Positions 44,227 through 53,682 of a DNA stretch of 64,000 bases are shown one piece after another. Within the stretch, counting starts at the first letter, position 1. The number at the start of each line of letters is the position of its first letter. Position numbers and translations under genes: made by a program. The notes below the pieces were generated by a model. The model saw only the letters and a program-made list of their open reading frames with translations, searched no databases and had not been told where the DNA came from. Origin of the DNA: an uncultured Methylobacillus sp. (GTDB lineage Bacteria; Pseudomonadota; Gammaproteobacteria; Burkholderiales; Methylophilaceae); contig CAIJXJ010000262.1 in NCBI GenBank assembly GCA_903824575.1, forward strand, positions 1-64,000. The letters run 5' to 3'.

Positions 44227-45276
44227 TTGAGCAAACCTGAATCCGGCTATTCCCGTCCCCTGGACATCAAGCATGGTTGCGTTGACATGAGTCATGGCAG
44301 CGGTGGACGCGCCATGGCGCAACTGATCGACGAGTTGTTCGCCGCAGCGCTTGGCAACGAATACCTGGCACAGGGTAATGACGGTGCACTGCTGCCGCAG
44401 TTGCAGGGGCGGTTGGTGATGGCCACTGACAGCCATGTGGTGTCGCCGTTGTTCTTCGCCGGCGGCGATATCGGCTCGCTGTCCGTGCACGGTACCATCA
44501 ATGATGTCGCCGTGATGGGGGCTATTCCGTTGTATCTGGCGGCATCCTTCATCCTGGAAGAGGGCTATCCGCTGATCGATCTGCAGCGCATCGTTGCCAG
44601 CATGGCCCGTGCTTCTATTGCGGCTCGCGTACCGGTCGTCACCGGCGATACCAAGGTAGTCGAACAGGGCAAGGGCGATGGCGTGTTCATCACGACCACC
44701 GGTATCGGCGTCATGCGAGACGGCATCACCCTGTCTGGAAACCAGGCCCGACCGGGGGATCAGATTCTGTTGTCCGGCACCATAGGCGATCATGGCATGG
44801 CGATCCTGTCGCAACGCGAAAATCTGAGTTTCGATGCACCCATCGTGTCCGACAGTGCCGCCCTGCATGGCCTGATCCACTCCATGCTCGACAGCGGTGC
44901 GACACTACGGACCTTGCGCGATCCGACGCGCGGGGGGCTCGCCACCACGCTTAATGAAATTGCCCGGCAGTCTGGCGTGGGCATGATGTTGCAAGAGTCT
45001 GCCATTCCTGTGAATACGCCGGTCATGGCTGCCTGTGAGTTGCTCGGACTCGACCCGCTGTATGTTGCCAACGAAGGCAAGCTGGTGGCGATCTGCGCGC
45101 CAGAAGATGCGCAAGGCTTGCTGGCGGTGATGCGGGCACACCCCTTGGGACAGAAATCCGCCATCATCGGCGTGGTTGAGCAGGACGCGCATGGCTTCGT
45201 GCAAATGACGACCCGCCTGGGCGGTCGCCGTGTGGTTGACTGGCTGGCAGGTGAACAGCTGCCGAGAATCTGCTGA
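44227..45276 (+). CDS. hypE: Carbamoyl dehydratase HypE
   Basis: A 349-residue PurM-like ATPase that dehydrates the carbamoyl group on its C-terminal Cys to thiocyanate. The chain ends exactly in PRIC, the family's obligatory terminus. N-terminal DMSHGSGGRAM and ATP-binding GDTKVVEQGKGDG are present. The start is TTG 44227 with AAGGAA before it. The TGA overlaps the hoxA ATG; no hypX-type gene lies between them. Confidence 0.95.
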   Translation: MSKPESGYSRPLDIKHGCVDMSHGSGGRAMAQLIDELFAAALGNEYLAQGNDGALLPQLQGRLVMATDSHVVSPLFFAGGDIGSLSVHGTINDVAVMGAIPLYLAASFILEEGYPLIDLQRIVASMARASIAARVPVVTGDTKVVEQGKGDGVFITTTGIGVMRDGITLSGNQARPGDQILLSGTIGDHGMAILSQRENLSFDAPIVSDSAALHGLIHSMLDSGATLRTLRDPTRGGLATTLNEIARQSGVGMMLQESAIPVNTPVMAACELLGLDPLYVANEGKLVAICAPEDAQGLLAVMRAHPLGQKSAIIGVVEQDAHGFVQMTTRLGGRRVVDWLAGEQLPRIC

Positions 45277-46721
45277 TGGTGGCGCAATCCATGGTGCTGG
45301 TCATCGACGATGAGGTGCGTTCGCAGGAGTCGCTGCGGCGTACCCTGGAGGAAGAGTTTGGCGTGCTTACGGCCTCGAGTGCTGCGGAGGGCCTTGCCAT
45401 CATGGAGCGGGAATTCGTGCAGGTGGTCCTGTGCGACCAGCGCATGCCGGAAACCAGCGGCGTCGAGTTCCTGCAACAGGTGCGTGAACGCTGGCCGGAT
45501 TCGGTGCGTATCATCATTTCCGGCTACACCGAAACAGAGGACATTATCGCCGGCATCAACGAGGCGGGAATCTACCAGTACATTCTCAAGCCATGGCATC
45601 CGGACACGCTGCTGCTTACGGTGCGGGCAGCCGCCCAGCTATACGACCTGCAGCAACAGACCCAGCGCTTGCACCTGGAACTGCGAACCGCCGAACCCGT
45701 GCTGCGTCAACGGGTGGCGTCGAAGCAGGAAACACTGCGCAATCACTTCGAGTTTTCTCGCATCACCCGTGCCGCTGCCAGCCCGTTGAATGGCGTGGTG
45801 GATCAGGCGTTGCGTGTCGCCGGGTGTGACATCAGCGTGCACATCAGCGGCGAGTCGGGTACCGGCAAGGAATTGCTGGGGCGGGCCATACACTTCAGCA
45901 GCCCACGGGCTGGGCACGCTTTCGTCATCGAAAACTGCGGCGCCATGTCCGACACCTTGCTGGAGTCGGAATTATTCGGCCACAAACGCGGCAGTTTCAC
46001 CGGAGCCTTTGAAGACCGGATCGGCTTGTTCGAGCAGGCCGATGGCGGGACTATTTTTCTCGATGAAATTGGCGATACCTCGCCCGCGTTCCAGGTCAAG
46101 TTGTTGCGCGTGTTGCAGGAAGGCGAGATTCGCGCGGTAGGCAGTTCGCGCACGCGTCAAGTGGATGTGCGCATCATTTCCGCCACCAACCGCAATCTGG
46201 AAGACGAGGTGCGGCACGGGCGTTTCCGTGAGGATCTTTACTATCGGTTGACTCAGTTCGTGTTGCCGGTGCCGGCCCTGCGCGAGCGCCGCATGGACAT
46301 TCCGTTGATTGCCTTTGATTTGCTCGCCTTGGCGTGCTCGATCGTGGGTCGGGATTCGGCCGGCTTCACCCCGGAGGCAATTGATTGCCTCACGCGCTAT
46401 CATTGGCCGGGCAACGTGCGCGAATTGCACAACGAGATCTTGCGTGCGTTGACATTGTCGGAAGACCCGCATATTGGCGCACATCTGTTTTCGGCGCGGG
46501 TGCTGCAAGCGGCCCCGGTGGAAGATGCGTCCGAGATGAGCGTGCTGGCAGGGCTCGATGGCAGCCTGAAAGACCGCATGGAGGCACTGGAGGCACGCGT
46601 GCTGCGCGAGACGCTGATTCGGCACCGATGGAACAAGACGCGCGCGGCGAGTGAGCTTGGCCTGTCGCGCGTTGGCTTGCGCAGCAAGTTGTCGCGATAC
46701 GGCCTGGATCGCAAAGAATGA
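45276..46721 (+). CDS. hoxA: NtrC-family hydrogenase response regulator
   Basis: A 481-residue sigma54 activator (HoxA/HupR). The receiver domain has acidic pocket Asp11-Asp12 and phospho-acceptor Asp54 (VLCDQRMPE). The AAA+ domain follows with Walker A GESGTGKE, the sigma54-contact loop GSFTGAF and Walker B GGTIFLDEIGD. A Fis-type helix-turn-helix ends the protein (NKTRAASELGLSRVGLRSKL). In known systems HoxA drives hydrogenase transcription when not phosphorylated, and HoxJ phosphorylation turns it off. The sigma54-like sites before hupS and hupD are the obvious targets. Confidence 0.94.
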   Translation: MVAQSMVLVIDDEVRSQESLRRTLEEEFGVLTASSAAEGLAIMEREFVQVVLCDQRMPETSGVEFLQQVRERWPDSVRIIISGYTETEDIIAGINEAGIYQYILKPWHPDTLLLTVRAAAQLYDLQQQTQRLHLELRTAEPVLRQRVASKQETLRNHFEFSRITRAAASPLNGVVDQALRVAGCDISVHISGESGTGKELLGRAIHFSSPRAGHAFVIENCGAMSDTLLESELFGHKRGSFTGAFEDRIGLFEQADGGTIFLDEIGDTSPAFQVKLLRVLQEGEIRAVGSSRTRQVDVRIISATNRNLEDEVRHGRFREDLYYRLTQFVLPVPALRERRMDIPLIAFDLLALACSIVGRDSAGFTPEAIDCLTRYHWPGNVRELHNEILRALTLSEDPHIGAHLFSARVLQAAPVEDASEMSVLAGLDGSLKDRMEALEARVLRETLIRHRWNKTRAASELGLSRVGLRSKLSRYGLDRKE

Positions 46722-47722
46722 CTGCGCCGCTTAATCTGCTCTGGTTGCAATCGGGCGGCTGCGGTGGCTGCACGCAGTCCTGGCTGGGTGCCGATTGCAG
46801 CAAGCTGTTCGAAACCCTGGCGGGCCTCGGCATCAATCTGCTGTGGCATCCTTCGATCTCGGAAGCCAGTGCGCAAGAGGCGCGCAGCATCTGGGAGAGC
46901 TGTGCCAATGGCACCACCCGGCTGGACATTCTGTGCCTGGAGGGTGCCGTGCTGCGCGGACCGCAGGGGGGAGGCGGCTTCCATCGTACCGCCAGTGGTG
47001 AGTCGATGATGGCGTTGGTGGAGCGATTGGCGGGCGTCGCCCGCCATACCGTGGCGGTTGGCAGTTGCGCGGCTTTTGGCGGCATTACCGCAGGTGGCTG
47101 CAACCCGACCGATGCCTGTGGCTTGCAGTTCGAGTCCGACATCGCGGGCGGTCTGCTGGGTCAGAATTATCGGTCTGGTAGTGGCCTGCCGGTAGTCAAC
47201 ATCGCCGGCTGTCCAACCCATCCCAACTGGGTGACCGAAACCCTGGCCGCCTTAGCCGCCAACCTGTTGCACCTCAGCTCGCTCGACAGCGTCCAACGTC
47301 CGCGTCTGTATGCCGACCACTTGGTGCACCATGGCTGCCCTCGCAATGAGTATTATGAATTCAAGGCCAGTGCGAAGAAGTCATCCGATCTTGGCTGCCT
47401 GATGGAAAACCTGGGCTGCAAGGGCACGCAGGCCCATGCGGATTGCAATATTCGTCTTTGGAACGGCGAGGGTTCCTGCACCCGTGGCGGTTATGCCTGC
47501 GTGTCCTGCACCGAGCCTGGTTTTGAAGAACCGGGTCATCCGTTTGCTGAGACACCCAAGGTTGCCGGTATTCCGGTGGGCTTGCCAACCGACATGCCAA
47601 AAGCCTGGTTCGTGGCGCTGGCAGCGTTGTCAAAGTCGGCTACGCCGAAGCGGGTCAAGGACAATGCCGTGGCTGATCATCTGGTCGTGAGCCCTGCAGT
47701 CAAACGCACGAGGTGGAAGTGA
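46718..47722 (+). CDS. hupU: Regulatory (H2-sensing) hydrogenase small subunit
   Basis: A 334-residue cytoplasmic small subunit (HoxB). Unlike HupS it has no Tat signal and no membrane anchor. The proximal motif is the ordinary SGGCGGCTQSW and GSCAAFGGI, without the two extra cysteines of the uptake enzyme. C-terminal cluster motifs (HGCPRNEYYEF, GCKGTQAHADCN, YACVSCTEPGFE) are present. With HupV it senses H2 and signals to the HoxJ kinase. The start overlaps the hoxA stop (ATGA). Confidence 0.94.
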   Translation: MTAPLNLLWLQSGGCGGCTQSWLGADCSKLFETLAGLGINLLWHPSISEASAQEARSIWESCANGTTRLDILCLEGAVLRGPQGGGGFHRTASGESMMALVERLAGVARHTVAVGSCAAFGGITAGGCNPTDACGLQFESDIAGGLLGQNYRSGSGLPVVNIAGCPTHPNWVTETLAALAANLLHLSSLDSVQRPRLYADHLVHHGCPRNEYYEFKASAKKSSDLGCLMENLGCKGTQAHADCNIRLWNGEGSCTRGGYACVSCTEPGFEEPGHPFAETPKVAGIPVGLPTDMPKAWFVALAALSKSATPKRVKDNAVADHLVVSPAVKRTRWK

Positions 47723-49167
47723 ACAGCCGACGCGTGATTGGCCCCTTCAGCCGGGTGGAGGGTGACCTGGAAGTGACGCTTGAGATTGCCGATGGGCGGG
47801 TGAGTGCAGCCTATGTCAATTCACCGATGTATCGCGGCTTCGAGCAGATATTGCATGACAAGCATCCACTCGATGCGTTGGTTTACGTGCCACGTATCTG
47901 CGGCATCTGTTCGGTGGCGCAGTCGGCGGCGGCAGCGCAGGCACTGGCTCAGGCCATGGGGTTGGTGGCGCCGAGGAACGGGCAATTGGCGGCCAGGCTC
48001 ACGCTGGCGGCGGAGAATCTGGCCGATCACTTGAGCCATTTTTACCTGTATTTCATGCCGGATTTCGCACGCGCTGAATATCGTGATCGATCGTGGTTCG
48101 CGGAAACCGAATCGCGTTTCAAGGCGGTGTCAGGGAGTGCTACCGCCGATGCACTGCCTGCGCGCAACAAGTTCATGCATCTGATGGGTTACCTGGCCGG
48201 TAAATGGCCGCATACGTTGTCTCTGCAACCGGGCGGGTCGGCTTGCCCGCTGGAGGCGGCGGAGCAGTTGCGAATCGTGATGCTGCTGGCTGAATTTCGT
48301 GCCTTCCTCGAACGGACCCTGTTCGGTGATCGACTGGAGAGTATCGCGGCCCTTGATTCGGAAGCAGCCCTCTTGCTCTGGATGAAGTCGCATGCCACGC
48401 GCTCCGATTTTGCCCGCTTCATCGCCATTGCCTACGATCTGGACCTGCAGCGTTTGGGACAGGCAACGAACCGTTTCATGAGTTACGGTGCGTATGGCGA
48501 TGGGGATACGGCCATGTTTTCCCCCGGCGTGTGGGACGGCGGCAGGCAAGCGTTCGATGCGGCTTCCATCCGGGAGGATGTGAGCCACAGCTGGATGGAA
48601 GGGGATGCGGCGCTGTCGCCGGCCGAGGGCTATACTCTGCCCCGGCCTGACAAGCCCGGCGCCTATTCCTGGTGCAAGGCGCCCCGGCTGGGTGGTCGTG
48701 TGGTGGAAACAGGCGCGCTGGCTCGGCAAATGGTGGCGGGACATCCTTTGCTGCTTGATCTGGTTAAGCGTCATGGCGGTAGCGTAACGGCAAGAGTGGT
48801 GGCACGCCTGCTGGAGATCGCACTGGTATTGCCTGCGATGGAAGCCTGGATCAAGGAAATATGTCACGGCGCACCATTCTGCCTGCCTGGCATGGCTATG
48901 GAAAACGGGCACGGCATGGGTCTGATCGAGGCCGCACGCGGTAGCTTGGGGCACTGGCTGGAGGTGCGTGATGGAAAATTGCATAATTACCAGATCGTCG
49001 CTCCCACCACCTGGAATTTTTCCCCGCGTGATGCCGCTGGAGTGTCTGGTGCGCTGGAGCAGGCTCTTGTCGGAATTCAGGCACAGGAGCTAGACCAAGC
49101 TGCCCCGATTGCGGTGCAGCATGTAGTTCGCTCATTTGACCCGTGTATGGTCTGTACGGTGCACTAA
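47719..49167 (+). CDS. hupV: Regulatory (H2-sensing) hydrogenase large subunit
   Basis: A ~482-residue NiFe subunit (HoxC). Ligand motifs are RICGICS and DPCMVC, and the protein ends exactly at the His of CTVH. It therefore needs no protease processing, as expected for regulatory hydrogenases. Ile in RICGIC and aromatic residues in HFYLYFMPDF match the bulky gas-channel positions that keep O2 out of HoxC-type sensors (family knowledge; exact alignment not done). The start is GTG 47719, overlapping the hupU stop; GTG 47713 is an alternative. The stop codon abuts a foreign integrase remnant. Confidence 0.94.
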   Translation: MNSRRVIGPFSRVEGDLEVTLEIADGRVSAAYVNSPMYRGFEQILHDKHPLDALVYVPRICGICSVAQSAAAAQALAQAMGLVAPRNGQLAARLTLAAENLADHLSHFYLYFMPDFARAEYRDRSWFAETESRFKAVSGSATADALPARNKFMHLMGYLAGKWPHTLSLQPGGSACPLEAAEQLRIVMLLAEFRAFLERTLFGDRLESIAALDSEAALLLWMKSHATRSDFARFIAIAYDLDLQRLGQATNRFMSYGAYGDGDTAMFSPGVWDGGRQAFDAASIREDVSHSWMEGDAALSPAEGYTLPRPDKPGAYSWCKAPRLGGRVVETGALARQMVAGHPLLLDLVKRHGGSVTARVVARLLEIALVLPAMEAWIKEICHGAPFCLPGMAMENGHGMGLIEAARGSLGHWLEVRDGKLHNYQIVAPTTWNFSPRDAAGVSGALEQALVGIQAQELDQAAPIAVQHVVRSFDPCMVCTVH

Positions 49168-49418
49168 CAAAAAAGCCAGCAAAAATAATCTATAAATGCA
49201 CGCTCGCCATAGGCAATGACCACGTCGGGCGTGATCAACTCCATGCGTCCGAAGCCATGGTATTCGCGGACATAGTCTACAAACAGGTTCCAGCGATCAG
49301 CCATGGTATCGATGCTGGGAAACGACTGCAAGCCCTCTTCGAGTGCGATTCGGCCGGCGGCATGGCCGGCGTGTTTCAGATCCTCTGTAGGTGCTGTGCA
49401 GGTGCGCGATAGTTGAGT
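49164..49418 (-). pseudogene. Tyrosine recombinase (integrase) N-terminal fragment
   Basis: On the minus strand about 80 codons encode a core-binding (SAM-like) integrase domain: EDLKHAGHAAGRIALEEGL, then IDTMADRWNLFVDYVREYHG and MELITPDVVIAYGERA. This pattern is typical of the integrases of integrative elements that start with RDLK-type helices and a RW-x-F helix. The frame ends at a stop overlapping the hupV stop codon; the catalytic domain (R...HxxR...Y) is entirely missing. The start is also unclear, with a stop just upstream. The truncation coincides with the boundary of the hydrogenase locus. Confidence 0.65.
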
Positions 49419-49487
49419 TCAGGTCAAATGCCGTACCGCAGAGACACGGCTGACACTCTGCAGGTGGCCGAGGTGACGCAAAGGGCG

Positions 49488-51887
49488 TCAGGACAGCGGC
49501 AGTGCCAATTCCTGCTCTGACCCTACCCGATAACCCATCGCCTTGTAGCCGCGCTGGCGCTTCTCCCACATGCGTTCGAGCACCGGGTTACCAGTGTCGA
49601 CGTAGTCGTAGATCAGCACATCCGACTTGGTGGCGTGTTCGCGATGCAGGCGGCCGGCATATTGCTGCAAGGTGCCCTTCCACGAAATCGGCATGGCCAG
49701 CATCAGCGTATCGAGCGGTGGGTGATCGAAACCTTCACCGACCAGTCGTCCGGTAGCAAGCAATACGCGCGGAGCATCGCCCGGCAAGGCTTCAAGCGCC
49801 GCCAATAGCGCGGTGCGTTGTTTCCCGGACATGCGGCCATGCAAGGCGAACAGATTTTCAATCTGTCCGGCAAGGACCTGCTCCAATGTGGCGAGGTGCT
49901 CGGTACGCTCGGTGAGTATGAGGATGCTGCGGCCGGATCGATAGGCGTGGAGCACATCGTCGACGATCCGTCGACTGCGCTCGGCGCTGTTGGCAAGCTG
50001 CCGGAAGACATCCTGAATAGGCATGGCCGGATCGCTGACCGGTTGCGCCGCAAAGGTTCGCGGAATCACCGTCAATGATCTTGGCGCTCCTTCGGGCCGG
50101 CTGGCTTCATGACGAATGGGGCCGCACTGCATGAAGATGATCGGATGCTGGCCGTCGCGGCGGATCGGCGTTGCCGTGAGACCGAGCACATAGCGCACCT
50201 TGAACGCTTTGAACAATTTTTCGTATGAGCGTGCCGCGAGATGGTGACACTCGTCGATAACGACATGGCCATAGCGCTCGATCTCGTCGCTGACTTCGCC
50301 GTTACGGACAAGTGACTGCATGGACGCGATGTCGATCATCCCCGTCGGCCTGCGTTTGCCGCCACCGATGGTGCCAAGCTGGTCTTTGTCCAGCCCCAAA
50401 AAAACGTGCAACCGTTCCTGCCACTGCTTGAGGAGTTCATTGCGGTGGACGAGGATCAGTGTGCTGACGCTGCGCCGGGCAATCAGCGCCGCCGCGGTGA
50501 CGGTCTTGCCGAAAGCGGTTGGCGCGCAGAGGACGCCGGTATCGTGGGCCATCATGGCTTTGACCGCCTTCTCCTGGTCGGGGCGGAGCTGACCGGCGAA
50601 TTTTAGCGATAGCGACTCCCCGGAAAACCGCTCGTCGGTGAGATCGAGTCCGATGCCGTTTTCGTCGAGCAACTTGGTCGCTGCATCCAGACATCCACGG
50701 GGCAAGGCAATGTGCCGAGGATAGTTTTCGGCACTGCCAATAACGCGCGGGAATTCCCACGTCGACCGGCGCATGGCCTGAGCCTTGTAGAACTCGGGGT
50801 TCTGGAATGCCGCAAGGCGGATCAGGCGGTTCATCAACGCCTGTGGCAGTTGAGATTTTTCGAAGTAAAGCTGATTGGCGAGTACGGCCGTGAGTTTGTC
50901 GGGCAAGGGACCGGGCAGCTTTTTCGGGATAGGCCGCCTCTTCCACGGTTCGTGTTCGTCCTCTTCGGTGATGAACGCCACGTCCAGCGGATGGGCGCCG
51001 CCTGTAGCGCGCAGGATGGTGGACTCCAGATCCGCTAGCGACATTCGGCGGACGGTAGCTAGAAATGCCCACTGATCGGCATGCGGCTTGAGCTCGCCAT
51101 CGACGAACAGGCTGAAGCCCTTTTCTCGCGCCTCCTTCTGGAGTGGCAGCGCGACCAGGTTGCCGAAGCCGCCCATGGGCAGCGTGTCCTGGTTGGGGAA
51201 CAGCCGGTCGTACGATTCGAGTTTCAGCTGCCGGGTTCTGGCGCAGGTATGGCTGATGATGGCGGAACCGAGGCGGCGCGCATCGCGGGCAGATACGGCG
51301 GATGAGAAGAAGATCCAGGCATGCGCGCCAGCACCGGAGCGCGATATTTCGATGGCGACTGGCACATCCAGTTCGTGACAGGAAACGGTAAAGGCCTTGG
51401 CATCGTCACGCCAGTCGGCCTCGTCAAAGTCGGCGGCAAGGAAATGGCAGGTATCGTCGGTGAGCAATGGATAAACCCCGACGACATGCTCGCCGGTAAG
51501 GTGGTCGTAAATCACCTGATCCGCGAGCGGCAGTAGCAGGCGGTTGCCGCATTCGCTGCATTTCACCCGTTTCTTGTCGCAGAGGTTGACTTTCCATTCG
51601 TTGCCGCAAGCTGGCGCGTAGCCAGCCTTGCTACCGTCTTTCTTCTCCCAGCGGACCGGGTAGACATCGGTGCGGCCACGGAACAGTTTTCTGAAAAGCG
51701 CGATCTTCTGTTCGGTACTGAGGTGCGAATTGGCGCGAGGGGGCGTGGCTGGCGGTGTCGGCGGAGGCGGCTCGACGGAATGAGCGATGCCGTGTTTTTC
51801 CAGCAGGGAAATCAGGCGGGCATTTTCGCTGCGTAGTTGCGCGCACTCGTGCTGCTGGTCGGCGAGTTGTTGATCGAGTGGCTTCAC
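49488..51887 (-). CDS. TOTE-type archaeo-eukaryotic primase / superfamily II helicase
   Basis: A 799-residue protein. A short N-terminal coiled segment (residues 1-35) precedes a zinc motif (CGNEWKVNLC, CSECGN) and an archaeo-eukaryotic-primase domain with FLAADFDEADW (metal Asp pair), ISRSGAGAHAWIFF and GGFGNLVALPLQ. The second half is an SF2 helicase: Walker A CAPTAFGKT, DECHH box, GLTATPIRR, and C-terminal QYAGRLHREH. Primase-helicase proteins of this type belong to TOTE conflict systems, thought to act in defence. The start is GTG 51887, overlapping the end of the AbiEii frame. Confidence 0.85.
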   Translation of the reverse strand: MKPLDQQLADQQHECAQLRSENARLISLLEKHGIAHSVEPPPPTPPATPPRANSHLSTEQKIALFRKLFRGRTDVYPVRWEKKDGSKAGYAPACGNEWKVNLCDKKRVKCSECGNRLLLPLADQVIYDHLTGEHVVGVYPLLTDDTCHFLAADFDEADWRDDAKAFTVSCHELDVPVAIEISRSGAGAHAWIFFSSAVSARDARRLGSAIISHTCARTRQLKLESYDRLFPNQDTLPMGGFGNLVALPLQKEAREKGFSLFVDGELKPHADQWAFLATVRRMSLADLESTILRATGGAHPLDVAFITEEDEHEPWKRRPIPKKLPGPLPDKLTAVLANQLYFEKSQLPQALMNRLIRLAAFQNPEFYKAQAMRRSTWEFPRVIGSAENYPRHIALPRGCLDAATKLLDENGIGLDLTDERFSGESLSLKFAGQLRPDQEKAVKAMMAHDTGVLCAPTAFGKTVTAAALIARRSVSTLILVHRNELLKQWQERLHVFLGLDKDQLGTIGGGKRRPTGMIDIASMQSLVRNGEVSDEIERYGHVVIDECHHLAARSYEKLFKAFKVRYVLGLTATPIRRDGQHPIIFMQCGPIRHEASRPEGAPRSLTVIPRTFAAQPVSDPAMPIQDVFRQLANSAERSRRIVDDVLHAYRSGRSILILTERTEHLATLEQVLAGQIENLFALHGRMSGKQRTALLAALEALPGDAPRVLLATGRLVGEGFDHPPLDTLMLAMPISWKGTLQQYAGRLHREHATKSDVLIYDYVDTGNPVLERMWEKRQRGYKAMGYRVGSEQELALPLS

Positions 51888-52811
51888 TGCGGAAAGCGTT
51901 CAAAACGGTCCATGAGTTCTGTGGACTGAAGATCGAACCGTGTTCTATTGTTCGCGCGCAGTTTTTCCAGGTTGAGCAGTTTCCAGCGGATCGCGGGCAT
52001 GTCCTTGAGGTGCTCGAATGGCATCAGCGACCAGTCGGGTTCTGCGCGCACGAAAGAAAGCAGGAAGTGCCGGTGCGCATCAGTGAGTGCCTTGGGCAGT
52101 TCCTGACGGATATGCTGCCGTGTTTCGATCAGCCGTTGCAGCGGTATGTCGGCAGCGGTCATGCCGACAAAATCGCTGTTGAAAATTTCATCCAGCGGCA
52201 GGTCATTCGAGAACATCACCTCATGGACCGGGCGATTGTGGCCGGCGAGGTAGGCCACGAAACAGTCAACCATTGAGGCTTCGAGGCCAAAGTCAACAAT
52301 CATGGCAGCCACATCAAACCAGTCGCGCGGATGCTGGCGATCCAGCGCGGCAACCAGTTTGCTGCCGTACAGTTCTGGAATGGCAAGGACCGGCAACGCC
52401 ATCGCGGTGGTGAACAGACTTGCGCGCCGAACTCACCAAAGTGCGTGGCACCACGGGCAACAATGTGCCACGGAAGACGAAATTCACCTCGACCTTGATC
52501 TGGCTGGCCTGATCCGCCACCAGCAACTTGGCTTCGTCGCCCTTTTGTGTTTTTCGGATCGTGGCCGAGTAACCCATGCGTTCCAGCTTGGCCTTGGCTG
52601 CCTGGAGATCATCGCCGATCGCAATGAGGGCCGGTTCGCGCGCCATGGCGTGATCCGTGAACACGACATCAATATCCACCGACAACCGGGGCAAGTCCTG
52701 CACGAAAAGATTGAGTGCGGTGCCGCCCTTCAGTGCAAAGCGCGGCGACTCGAAAATCATTGGCGCGACGGCGAGCAGCAGGCGGACGGCATCGACGTAT
52801 TGGCGATCCAT
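51884..52811 (-). pseudogene. AbiEii-type nucleotidyltransferase toxin, frameshifted
   Basis: The type IV toxin of an AbiE pair. The first part starts at ATG 52811 and has the nucleotidyltransferase motif ALKGGTALNLF and VDIDVVF. After VNFVFRGT...SSARKS the frame shifts near 52428. Continuation in another frame begins FTTAMALPVLAIPELYGSKL and runs to 51884 (DRQHPRDWFDVAAM...). The two frames join perfectly in sense if one base is removed or two are added, so this is a single frameshift in an otherwise complete gene. The product would stop early and probably lacks toxin activity. Confidence 0.75.
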
Positions 52812-53554
52812 TATTTCTTCAGGCTCAGAAGTTCGCCGTTCCGGGTGCGAAGCATCCAGCGCCGATCGCTCCCCATGCGCTGGCTGTGCGGATGGACGAT
52901 CTTCGCCCAGGGCAGTTCGAACTCGTCGGCAAACTGGCGTGCCAGTCGAACCACCTTGATGCGGGTGCAATGGGTAAGCAGCGTGTCGAGCACGTCCGGA
53001 CGGGGATTGTGCAGACTCTCCGTCAGATTCCTGGCGTCTTCCACCGATTGCTGCTTGCCGACGTTGCACAGCATTTCCAGCAGCGCCCGCTCGGGGACAG
53101 ACACAAGGGGCCCGGCTGGGGTTTCTGGGAGTGGCTGTAGTCCAAAACCAGCGGGCAGATTGGCATCGAAGAGTTGAGTGGTCTGGTAGCTGCAGGGATG
53201 GTGCGCCGTCATCCAAGCGGGAAGTCGCACGGGTCGGTCACCCCACAATTCCAGTTGCTCGCGGGTAGGCAAGTTGTGCCTGACGCCGCGCCAGGCCAGC
53301 GCCGTTTTGCCGCCGACATGCAAACCGCGGGTGCGTCGTGCCAGGAAGATCAGGCAGCCATCACGGCTTGGCTGGTCGCCGACGAGCAAATACACGCCAC
53401 GCGACAGATGCTGCAGCCATCCGCTCTTGGCGAGGTAAGAAGCCAGCTGCGGCGAGACGCCGTGCGTGGCCAGAGTGGACGTCTCGACGGGCTCGCCGCG
53501 CGGCAAGGCGCTGAGCAGGCGCTGTATTGAACTACTTGATTGAGTTAAAGCCAT
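52811..53554 (-). CDS. AbiEi family type IV antitoxin
   Basis: A 247-residue antitoxin/regulator. An N-terminal winged helix (TLATHGVSPQLASYLAKSGWLQHLSRGVY in parts: VSPQLASYLAKSGW, LSRGVYLL) is followed by the AbiEi antitoxin domain (GGKTALAWRGV, VSVPERALLEMLCNV). Its TAA overlaps the ATG of the toxin frame, the usual antitoxin-toxin coupling. It probably represses its own promoter through the inverted repeats just upstream. It is intact while its toxin is broken. Confidence 0.8.
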   Translation of the reverse strand: MALTQSSSSIQRLLSALPRGEPVETSTLATHGVSPQLASYLAKSGWLQHLSRGVYLLVGDQPSRDGCLIFLARRTRGLHVGGKTALAWRGVRHNLPTREQLELWGDRPVRLPAWMTAHHPCSYQTTQLFDANLPAGFGLQPLPETPAGPLVSVPERALLEMLCNVGKQQSVEDARNLTESLHNPRPDVLDTLLTHCTRIKVVRLARQFADEFELPWAKIVHPHSQRMGSDRRWMLRTRNGELLSLKK

Positions 53555-53558
53555 ATGC

Positions 53559-53619
53559 TAACTATGGCAAAAAATCAAATCAATTTCAAGATATGAGATT
53601 GAAAAACTATACATAGTTA
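53559..53619. promoter_or_regulatory. Inverted repeats upstream of abiEi
   Basis: TAACTATG (53559-53566) and CATAGTTA (53612-53619) form a perfect 8-base inverted repeat 45 bases apart. The second arm lies within a local dyad, ACTATACATAGT (53606-53617). Paired inverted repeats are the known binding sites for AbiEi-type autorepressors. The repeats are seen; binding is inferred. Confidence 0.5.
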
Positions 53620-53682
53620 AAGTCTAGCTTTAGTTCCGAGCGCCAGGCAGCACCGTACTGAAATAGACTATTCGTAACGCAC

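Noticed and set aside
49143-49412. Plus-strand ORF starting within the hupV end
   Set aside because: It is the reverse of the integrase relic, whose minus-strand translation is clearly homologous to recombinases.
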